From: Nitriliruptoraceae bacterium | GTDB lineage: Bacteria; Actinomycetota; Nitriliruptoria; Nitriliruptorales; Nitriliruptoraceae | Direction: 5' to 3' | NCBI GenBank assembly: GCA_007117945.1 | Contig: SKTN01000125.1 | Coordinates: 1-7,740, forward strand | Length of the DNA: 7,740 nucleotides | Part shown: positions 1 through 5,246 of the stretch, piece after piece | Layout: the number at the start of each line of letters is the position of its first letter | How positions within the stretch are numbered: position 1 is the first letter of the stretch | Translations under genes and position numbers: made by a program | The notes under the pieces: generated by a model | Databases searched by the model: none | The model's input: only the letters and a program-made list of their open reading frames with translations | Told to the model about the DNA's origin: nothing

Positions 1-24
1 CCTGCACAACACCCGCTGCCGAAC

Positions 25-465
25 TCAGCCGACGGTCACGGTGGCGGTCATGGAGGGGTGCACCCGACAGAAGTAGTCGATGGTGCCGGGCTCGTCGAAG
101 GTGATCGTGGTGGTGTCGCCCTCGCCGCCGAGCTCCTCGTCGAAGGCGTCGCCGACGTCGTCCGGGCTCCCGGCGGTGACGGTGTGGCGGACGGTGTCCT
201 CGTTGGTGAAGGTCACCGTGGTGCCGGCGGCGACGGACAGCTCAGCGGGCTCGAAGGCGATGTCGCGCAACGCGACCGCATCCCCCGGGTCACCGGCGTC
301 GCCATCCGGCTCATCGTCCGCCGGCGCCTCGACCTCGCCGGCGTCGTCGGCATCCGGATCGTCGCCGTCGGTGCAGGCGGTGGCGGTCACCAGCAGGGCG
401 AGGACGATGACGATCCCGTGCAGGGCGGGACGTCGGCGGGGAGGGGTGTGTCGGGTGGTGGCCAT
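25..465 (-). CDS. Cupredoxin-domain lipoprotein (amicyanin/plastocyanin-like copper protein)
   Basis: Predicted 146-residue secreted blue-copper electron carrier, anchored to the outer face of the membrane. Residues 1-30 form a lipoprotein signal peptide: basic TRHTPPRRR, hydrophobic core about 18-28, lipobox A-T-A-C with Cys31 as lipidation site. Residues 32-62 are a linker with 15 Asp/Glu and no Lys or Arg. Residues about 63-146 form a cupredoxin domain whose type 1 copper ligands are visible: His94, then C-R-V-H-P-S-M supplying Cys133, His136 and Met139. The C-x2-H-x2-M loop and the 39-residue His-Cys distance match amicyanin (His53, Cys92, His95, Met98). The start is the ATG at 465, chosen because AAGGAG lies 6 nt upstream and the signal peptide begins there; the frame stays open to 1056 only as GC-rich shadow. 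It is transcribed away from the flavoprotein gene. Its redox partner is unknown. Copper binding is inferred from conserved ligands. Confidence 0.9.
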   Translation of the reverse strand: MATTRHTPPRRRPALHGIVIVLALLVTATACTDGDDPDADDAGEVEAPADDEPDGDAGDPGDAVALRDIAFEPAELSVAAGTTVTFTNEDTVRHTVTAGSPDDVGDAFDEELGGEGDTTTITFDEPGTIDYFCRVHPSMTATVTVG

Positions 466-693
466 CGGGGGCTCCTTGGTGTCTGCGCAGCATGCAGGAA
501 GCGGACGCGCCTGACACCCCCTTCTCGGACCGGGCGGCCTCGCCGGGGGTCGGGTGGGGCTAGCCGTACCGGCAGTGGCCAGCCAGCACCCTCGGCCGGG
601 CCGTCGGCGTCGGGGACGATGCTCGTGGGCGGCCGAGGACGTCGCCGAGGCGGCCCCGCGGGACGGGGCGTGGACCCCACAGGAGGAGCGGCC
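466..693. promoter_or_regulatory. Divergent spacer between the copper lipoprotein and flavoprotein genes
   Basis: This 228-bp stretch separates two divergent genes, so it should hold both promoters. Each end carries a good ribosome binding site: AAGGAG on the minus strand (472-477) and AGGAGG on the plus strand (681-686). I could not pick out a convincing -10/-35 pair on either strand. A weak GGCCG (631-635) / CGGCC (651-655) inverted repeat is present, but such repeats are expected by chance at this GC content. No small gene is supported here. Confidence 0.4.
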
Positions 694-2055
694 ATGTCGT
701 CCCCCTACAGCGCGCTGCGTCGACGTCACACCGGCCCGATCGTGCTCCCCGGCGATGCGGGCTGGGATGCGGCCCGGCGCCCGTGGAACCTGCACAACGA
801 GCAGCACCCGGCTGCGGTCGCCCTGTGCGGGTCCACCGCCGACGTCCTGGCCGTCGTCGACGTGGCGAACCAGCACGATCTGCGGCTGACCGTGCAGAGT
901 ACGGGGCACAACGCCACCGCGGCCGGGCCGCTGACCGACACGGTCCTGGTCAGGACCTCCTCGATGCGGGCGGTGTCCATCGATCCACACGCCCGTCGGG
1001 CCCGTGTCGAGGGTGGGGCGGTGTGGCAGGACGTCGCGGAGGCGGCCGCGGTGCACGGGCTGGCTGCGCTGGCCGGGTCAGCGCCCGACGTCGGGGTCGT
1101 CGGCTACACCCTCGGTGGGGGTCTCAGCTGGTTGGCCCGTCGCTACGGTCTGGCCGCCAACCACGTGACCGCGCTCGAGGTGGTCACCGCCGACGGCCGG
1201 GCGCTGCGTGTCGACCATGACCACGAGCCGGAGCTGTTCTGGGCGCTGCGTGGTGGGGGCGGGGGTTTCGCCATCGTCACCGCCATGGAGTTCTCCCTGT
1301 TCCCGGTGGCTGAGGTCTTCGCCGGGGCGCTGTTCTGGCCGTGGGAGCGCGCGGGGGAGGTCCTGGAGCGGTGGCGACAGGCCACCACCGAACTCCCGGA
1401 GGGCGTCACGTCCGTGGGGTCCCTGGCCCAGGTGCCGCCGTTGCCGGACATCCCCGAGCCCTTCCGGGGCCGCTCGTTCGTGATCGTGGAGGCCGCGGCG
1501 ATCGACGGGGAGGCCAGCGTGGCGCCGCTGCTGGAGCCGTTGCGGGCGCTGTCACCCGAGCTCGACGCCTTCGCGACCATGCCGGCGCAGGAGCTGTCAC
1601 GTCTGCACATGGATCCGGAGGAGCCCGTACCCGCCACCGGCGGCCACCAGCTGCTGGCCGATGCGACACCGGAGACCATCGCCGAACTCGTCCGCGTCGC
1701 AGGGCCGGGGTCCGGCTCCCCGCTGCTGTCGGTGGAGCTGCGCCACCTCGGCGGTGCCGCTGGACGGTGGCCGGATGACGCCGGCGCGCTCGGTGGCATC
1801 GACGGCCGCTACCTGGCGTTCGGGGTGGGGATGGCGATCGACCCGGACACCGCGGCTGCTATCGACGTCCATGTCGGCACGCTGAGCGACGCCCTTGCAC
1901 GGTGGAAGGCCGACCGGGCGGTGCTGAACTTCACCGAGCACCCGACGGATCTGCGCGCGTTCTTCGACCCGGCCACCTACGACCGCCTCGTGGCCGTCAA
2001 GCGGCGCTACGACCCCGACGACCGCCTCGTGGCTTCGCACCGGATGGACGACTGA
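694..2055 (+). CDS. FAD-binding oxidoreductase, PCMH / berberine-bridge-enzyme type
   Basis: 453-residue flavoprotein of the vanillyl-alcohol-oxidase / berberine-bridge family, a usual length for bacterial members. These enzymes oxidise alcohols, sugars or secondary metabolites using covalently held FAD; the substrate cannot be read from the sequence. The FAD-binding PCMH domain spans about residues 36-205. It shows S-T-G-H-N with His72 at the 8-alpha-histidyl FAD linkage site, the V-G-V-V-G-Y-T-L-G-G-G nucleotide loop (133-143), and E-L-F-W-A-L-R-G-G-G-G-G-F (180-192). The C-terminal BBE segment is recognisable at N-F-T-E-H-P (412-417) and R-Y-D-P-D-D-R-L (438-445). Bicovalent family members carry a Cys just before the glycine loop; here that stretch reads G-S-A-P-D-V-G, so single histidyl attachment is expected. 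The ATG at 694 follows AGGAGG with 7 nt spacing. There is no signal peptide, so it is probably cytoplasmic. It is the first gene of an operon with the acetyltransferase 11 nt downstream. Confidence 0.9.
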   Translation: MSSPYSALRRRHTGPIVLPGDAGWDAARRPWNLHNEQHPAAVALCGSTADVLAVVDVANQHDLRLTVQSTGHNATAAGPLTDTVLVRTSSMRAVSIDPHARRARVEGGAVWQDVAEAAAVHGLAALAGSAPDVGVVGYTLGGGLSWLARRYGLAANHVTALEVVTADGRALRVDHDHEPELFWALRGGGGGFAIVTAMEFSLFPVAEVFAGALFWPWERAGEVLERWRQATTELPEGVTSVGSLAQVPPLPDIPEPFRGRSFVIVEAAAIDGEASVAPLLEPLRALSPELDAFATMPAQELSRLHMDPEEPVPATGGHQLLADATPETIAELVRVAGPGSGSPLLSVELRHLGGAAGRWPDDAGALGGIDGRYLAFGVGMAIDPDTAAAIDVHVGTLSDALARWKADRAVLNFTEHPTDLRAFFDPATYDRLVAVKRRYDPDDRLVASHRMDD

Positions 2056-2061
2056 GAGGAG
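2056..2061 (+). promoter_or_regulatory. Ribosome binding site deciding the GNAT start
   Basis: GAGGAG immediately follows the flavoprotein stop codon. Two ATGs follow in tandem, at 2064 and 2067. The spacing is 2 nt to the first, too short, and 5 nt to the second, which favours 2067. Confidence 0.6.
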
Positions 2062-2066
2062 CGATG

Positions 2067-2651
2067 ATGACCGCGACCGTGCCTCCGAACCACCGCGTCG
2101 ACACCGGCCGCATCCTCGAGGTCCTGCTGTCGGCGTTCAGCTCGGACCCGGGGTTCCGCTGGATGTTCCCCGATCCCCACCGCTACCGCACCGCCTTCCC
2201 GGAGATGGTGCGCCTGGCAGCCGGGACGGCGATCGAGGACGCCACCGTCGATGTCGTCGGTGGGGGCGTGGGGGCGGCGGTCTGGAGGGCGCCCGGCGTG
2301 GCCTCCGCCGCCGACGAGACCTGGGGCGAGCTGTTCCTCGCGCTCGTTGATCCGGCACGGCTCGCGGCGGTGTTCGCCTTCGGCGAGCAGTTCGGCAGCT
2401 ACCACCCGAGCGAGCCCCACTGGTACCTGGTGGCCGTGGGGGTCGACCCGTACCAGCAGGGCAGCGGGCACGGGTCCGCCCTGCTGCGTACCGGGCTGGA
2501 GCGCTGCGACCGCGACGGGCTGCCGGCCTACCTCGAGGCGGGCCACCCCCGCAACCGGGCGCTCTATGAGCGGCACGGGTTCGAGGTGCTGGGGGAGATC
2601 CAGGTGGCCGACTCCCCGCCGGCCTGGCCGATGCTCCGTCCGCCGGCCTGA
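2067..2651 (+). CDS. GNAT-family N-acetyltransferase (puromycin-acetyltransferase-like)
   Basis: 194-residue acetyltransferase with a single GNAT fold that would transfer an acetyl group from acetyl-CoA to an amine. Visible motifs: an N-terminal A-F-S-S-D-P-G-F-R-W segment (residues 23-32) typical of this subgroup; motif A as V-D-P-Y-Q-Q-G-S-G-H-G (126-136), the pyrophosphate loop that holds CoA; and motif B as Y-L-E-A-G-H-P-R-N (155-163) followed by L-Y-E-R-H-G-F (166-172), whose Tyr167 is the usual general acid. The pattern H-W-Y-L (118-121) before motif A and W-P-M-L-R at the C-terminus resembles actinobacterial puromycin-type acetyltransferases, but the substrate is unknown and resistance should not be assumed. 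The gene lies 11 nt behind the flavoprotein gene and is probably co-transcribed with it, which allows but does not show a shared substrate pathway. An alternative start at 2064 adds one Met. Confidence 0.9.
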   Translation: MTATVPPNHRVDTGRILEVLLSAFSSDPGFRWMFPDPHRYRTAFPEMVRLAAGTAIEDATVDVVGGGVGAAVWRAPGVASAADETWGELFLALVDPARLAAVFAFGEQFGSYHPSEPHWYLVAVGVDPYQQGSGHGSALLRTGLERCDRDGLPAYLEAGHPRNRALYERHGFEVLGEIQVADSPPAWPMLRPPA

Positions 2652-2660
2652 GGCCCACCA

Positions 2661-2698
2661 CACCGGCAACCTCACCCGGGCTGTTCCTCGCGCCGGTG
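2661..2698. terminator. Possible bidirectional hairpin at the convergent gene ends
   Basis: CACCGGC (2661-2667) and GCCGGTG (2692-2698) form a perfect 7-bp inverted repeat with a 24-nt loop. It straddles the 20-bp gap between the convergent 3' ends at 2651 and 2672, and the right arm lies inside the last codons of the minus-strand gene. There is no T-tract on either side and the loop is long, so this is a weak candidate that could be chance in GC-rich DNA. Confidence 0.22.
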
Positions 2699-3676
2699 CC
2701 CGCTCGCGAGCTCGGCGAGGGAGCCGGGGGTGAGCTGATCGGCGCGCGCCACCGCCACCCGCAGTGGGGTGGTCGCCCGGAGCGAGGCCGTCCGAACGCC
2801 GCCTTCGAGCACGGCCCGCTCGCCGACGATCGAGCCGGGCCCGAGCTCGGCTAGCGGCTGGTCGTCGACCTCGACGACCACGACCCCGTCGAGGAGCAGG
2901 AACAGCTCGGTGCCGTGCTCGCCCTGCCGGGTCAGGAGTCCCCCGGTGGGCAGGCGGCGCAGCTCGGGCCGCTCGCCCGAGCGCATGAGCTGCAGCGACA
3001 GCTCGCGCTCGAGCGCGGTCTCCACCTCGGTCACCAGCGCCTCTGACCCGGACAGCTCGCCCCAGGGCGTGTGGCCGCCGACGTCGGTCTCCGCCCAGGT
3101 CTGGAAGTCGATGTGGCCGCTCTTCCCGGCCAGCCGGGCGGTGTGGTCGTAGATCCAGTGGCGGGGGAACGGGCTGGCGCTGACCACCTCGTGTGCCACG
3201 TGCCCGTCGGTGTGGATCGTCAGGGCGAGGGTCGTCCAGGCCGGCGGTGCCACCACACGCAGGAAGGGCGGGCGCCGCAGGGGGAAGGGCAGGGGTGCTC
3301 CGGTCCGTCCCCCGGCGGTCTGCACGAACCGGGCGCGGTTCGGGTGGAGCTCCGGTTCGGCCTGCAGGAGTGGGTAGGCGACGCCGGGGATGGCCAGCCG
3401 TCGACCGAGCAGGCGCATCGACGTGGGGCCGACGTGTCCCGCGCCTGCGTAACCGGCACCGACGATGGTCCCGGCGTCGTCGACCTCGATCCAGGCGGCC
3501 AGTTCGTTGGCGAAGCGGGCCCGGTCGGCGGCGACGAAGGCCCCGACGTCGCCCAGGGCGTCGGGCGGTGGGTCGTCGTAGTGGCCGACGCCGACGTCCA
3601 TCGGCACCCGAACGGGGCCGGTGATGGCCTCCGAGGGGATCCACGAGACGGAGGTGACGGATGAGGCGATGCGCAT
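2672..3676 (-). CDS. Cyclic nucleotide-binding domain protein with uncharacterised N-terminal region
   Basis: 334-residue soluble protein in two parts. Residues 1 to about 230 form a region I cannot assign a function; it opens with S-S-V-T-S-V-S-W-I-P-S-E-A (5-17) and has G-V-G-H-Y-D-D-P-P-P (29-38), which I recall as conserved openings in actinobacterial proteins of this architecture. Residues about 238-318 are a CAP_ED / cNMP-binding domain: the beta-roll glycines in H-G-T-E-L-F-L-L-L-D-G (254-264), then G-E-R-A-V-L-E-G-G-V-R-T-A-S (285-298). Glu286 and Arg295 sit where CAP uses Glu72 and Arg82 to hold the ribose and cyclic phosphate, so ligand binding is plausible. No HTH follows, so it is not a CRP-type transcription factor. 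The start at 3676 has AAGGGG 6 nt upstream; the frame is open to 4024 but that stretch is low-complexity shadow. It is divergent from the cyclase gene, suggesting it is the cyclase's effector. Confidence 0.85.
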   Translation of the reverse strand: MRIASSVTSVSWIPSEAITGPVRVPMDVGVGHYDDPPPDALGDVGAFVAADRARFANELAAWIEVDDAGTIVGAGYAGAGHVGPTSMRLLGRRLAIPGVAYPLLQAEPELHPNRARFVQTAGGRTGAPLPFPLRRPPFLRVVAPPAWTTLALTIHTDGHVAHEVVSASPFPRHWIYDHTARLAGKSGHIDFQTWAETDVGGHTPWGELSGSEALVTEVETALERELSLQLMRSGERPELRRLPTGGLLTRQGEHGTELFLLLDGVVVVEVDDQPLAELGPGSIVGERAVLEGGVRTASLRATTPLRVAVARADQLTPGSLAELASGHRREEQPG

Positions 3677-3765
3677 CGGTTGCCCCTTGACGGCGGCCCG
3701 GGCGGTGAACCGGGCCGGCGAGATGGTCGCTGTCGAGCCTCCGGTCTCCCGGATGACAGGGCCAG

Positions 3766-3800
3766 GGTGCTGGTGGGTCGCCGGAGGTGCGGCTAGCACC
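3766..3800. repeat. GGTGC direct repeat with inverted GCACC, candidate operator
   Basis: GGTGC occurs at 3766-3770 and again at 3786-3790, exactly 20 bp apart, about two helical turns. The second copy forms a perfect 15-bp inverted repeat with GCACC at 3796-3800 around a 5-bp centre (GGCTA). The first copy extends to GGTGCT, which pairs with AGCACC at 3795-3800. The element lies near the midpoint of the divergent spacer. The half-site spacing does not match the CRP/GlxR type palindrome, so the binding factor, if there is one, is unknown. Confidence 0.3.
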
Positions 3801-3825
3801 ACCGCCGCCGTGCCGGTTCGCGCAC

Positions 3826-3854
3826 TTGCCGGCGGGAGCGATCCGGCGGAACGT
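3826..3854 (+). promoter_or_regulatory. Possible sigma70-type promoter of the cyclase operon
   Basis: TTGCCG (3826-3831) and GAACGT (3849-3854) are separated by 17 bp, an acceptable match to actinobacterial housekeeping promoters (TTGNNN, 17 bp, TA/GANNNT). It would start transcription near 3861 with a leader of about 54 nt. A chance match is likely enough that this is only a candidate. Confidence 0.22.
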
Positions 3855-3899
3855 GGGGACAGCACGCGCGCGGTCCTGCACGCGTCGATGATCGCGGTC

Positions 3900-3905
3900 G
3901 AGGAG
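3900..3905 (+). promoter_or_regulatory. Ribosome binding site deciding the response-regulator start
   Basis: GAGGAG abuts an ATG at 3906 (no spacer), is 3 nt from a GTG at 3909 and 9 nt from the ATG at 3915. Only the last spacing is normal, so 3915 is preferred. That start also leaves a short natural lead into the receiver domain. Confidence 0.6.
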
Positions 3906-3914
3906 ATGGTGCTG

Positions 3915-5246
3915 ATGGACGGGGCGACGGGCATCACGGTGTTCCTCGCCGACGACAGCGTGATCGTGCGTGAGGGCGTGCGCACCCTGCTCGACCTGGA
4001 GGAGGATGTGCGCGTCGTCGGCACCGCCGACGACTACGACGGCCTCGTCGCGGGCGCGGAGGCGGCCGCGCCCCAGGTGGTCGTGACCGACATCCGTATG
4101 CCACCGACCTTCCGCCGCGAGGGCATCGACGCCGCGAAGCAGGTGCGCAAGCGCCATCCCGGGACCGGGGTGGTGGTGCTGTCGCAGTACGACGAACCGG
4201 AGTACGCGGTCTCCCTGCTCGCCGAGGGCGCGGCCGGCTACGCCTACCTGCTCAAGGACCGCATCGGGGAGGGTGACCAGCTCGCCCGTGCGGTCCGCGA
4301 GGTCGCCAGCGGCGGCTCGATGCTCGACCCGATCATCGTCGCGGCGCTCACCCGTCCGGTCACCGCGGAGGGTGAGCTGACCGCGGAGGAGGAGGCACTG
4401 CTGACCGCGGTCGCACAGGGCCGCACGATCAAGGCCCTGGCGGTCGCCCAGGGGACCACGCCCGCGGCCGTGGCCACCAGGATCGAGCGCCTGTTCGTCA
4501 CGCTGGCCGACGGGCTCTCGGCTGGCAACGCCGGCAGCCTCGAGCACCTGCGCACCCTGCACCAGGCGATCGTGGACCGTGAGGAGCAGGGCGAGTCGCT
4601 GTCCCGCCTGCTTCCCGGCGGCGTCGCCGACCTGCTGCGCGCTCAGGGGCGTTCCGTCGGGGAGACCGATGAGCTCGAGGTCACCGTCGTGATGTCGGAC
4701 ATCCGTGGCTACACCACCATCGCCGAGGCCACCGATCCGAGCGTGCTGGCGGGCCAGCTCAACGAGCATCGCGCCGCGATGAACCGCGCGATCGTCGACC
4801 ACGAGGGGACCGTGATGCAGTTCGTCGGTGACGCCGTCATGGCCGTCTTCGGGGCGCCGGTGCCGCTCGAGGACCACGCCGACCGGGCCGTCGCCGCCGC
4901 GCATGCGATGCACGCCGCGCAGTCGCAGGTCAACGACGGCTGGGCGGCGCGTGGACTGGCGCCCTTCGGGCTCGGCATCGGGGTGTCGACGGGCCCGGTG
5001 GCCGCGGCGATCCTCGGCTCCGACGAGCGGCTCGAGTACTCGGTGGTCGGCGACACCGTCAACCTGACCCAGCGGGTCCAGCAGTGGGCCGACCCCGGCG
5101 AGACCGTGCTCAGCAGCGCCACGATGCAGGCGCTGACCACACCGATCGACGCCGAGACGCTGGAGCCCACCCTGGTCAAGGGCCGGCGGACGCCCGTGGC
5201 AGCCCACCGCTTCCCACCGCGGGCCGCGTCGGTGGTCGCCTCGTGA
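3915..5246 (+). CDS. Response regulator with LuxR-HTH-like segment and class III adenylate/guanylate cyclase domain
   Basis: 443-residue cytoplasmic protein with three parts. Residues about 7-130 are a complete receiver domain: acidic pair Asp13/Asp14, phosphoacceptor Asp59 in V-T-D-I-R-M-P, switch Ser90, Lys114 in L-L-K-D-R. Residues about 155-200 align with a NarL/LuxR HTH, starting L-T-A-E-E-E-A-L-L, but the recognition helix lacks the usual basic contacts. A helical linker (209-245) leads to a class III cyclase domain (about 255-435): metal Asp262 in M-S-D-I-R-G-Y-T, metal Asp306 in F-V-G-D-A-V-M-A-V-F, and transition-state Asn383 and Arg387 in D-T-V-N-L-T-Q-R. The catalytic set is complete, so cyclic nucleotide production is expected. 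The base-selecting positions are Gln302 and Ser376 rather than Lys and Asp/Thr, so ATP versus GTP is uncertain. Phosphorylation of the receiver probably controls cyclase dimerisation. Its stop overlaps the kinase-like gene start (GTGA), implying translational coupling. Confidence 0.92.
   Translation: MDGATGITVFLADDSVIVREGVRTLLDLEEDVRVVGTADDYDGLVAGAEAAAPQVVVTDIRMPPTFRREGIDAAKQVRKRHPGTGVVVLSQYDEPEYAVSLLAEGAAGYAYLLKDRIGEGDQLARAVREVASGGSMLDPIIVAALTRPVTAEGELTAEEEALLTAVAQGRTIKALAVAQGTTPAAVATRIERLFVTLADGLSAGNAGSLEHLRTLHQAIVDREEQGESLSRLLPGGVADLLRAQGRSVGETDELEVTVVMSDIRGYTTIAEATDPSVLAGQLNEHRAAMNRAIVDHEGTVMQFVGDAVMAVFGAPVPLEDHADRAVAAAHAMHAAQSQVNDGWAARGLAPFGLGIGVSTGPVAAAILGSDERLEYSVVGDTVNLTQRVQQWADPGETVLSSATMQALTTPIDAETLEPTLVKGRRTPVAAHRFPPRAASVVAS

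Larger units (their letters stand above)
3677..3914. promoter_or_regulatory. Divergent control region between the cNMP-binding and cyclase genes
   Basis: This 238-bp spacer must serve two divergent transcripts. The minus-strand gene has AAGGGG just upstream of its start, and the plus-strand gene has GAGGAG at 3900-3905. Near the middle lie a GGTGC / GCACC palindrome (3786-3800) and an additional upstream GGTGC (3766-3770), listed separately. In-frame ATGs at 3888 and 3906 could lengthen the downstream protein slightly, but neither has a properly spaced ribosome binding site. I see no separate small gene. Confidence 0.45.

Noticed and set aside
58..693. Upstream in-frame extension of the flavoprotein gene
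   Set aside because: The extension runs antisense through the copper lipoprotein and is compositionally unlike protein. A strong AGGAGG-preceded ATG exists at 694, where family similarity begins.
3788..3799. GTG...CAC palindrome as a CRP/GlxR-type cAMP receptor site
   Set aside because: The half-sites GTG and CAC are separated by 7 bp, whereas the TGTGA-N6-TCACA consensus requires 8, and the flanking A/T bases are absent.
3677..4024. Upstream in-frame extension of the cNMP-binding protein
   Set aside because: It would overlap the receiver domain antisense and is Ser/Thr/Arg/Ala-rich low complexity. The ATG at 3676 has a good ribosome binding site and starts at the recognisable N-terminus.
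2007..5207. 1066-residue open frame on the minus strand
   Set aside because: It crosses several genes with clear domains on other frames, and its translation is Arg/Gly/His-rich without recognisable motifs. It is a GC-rich shadow.
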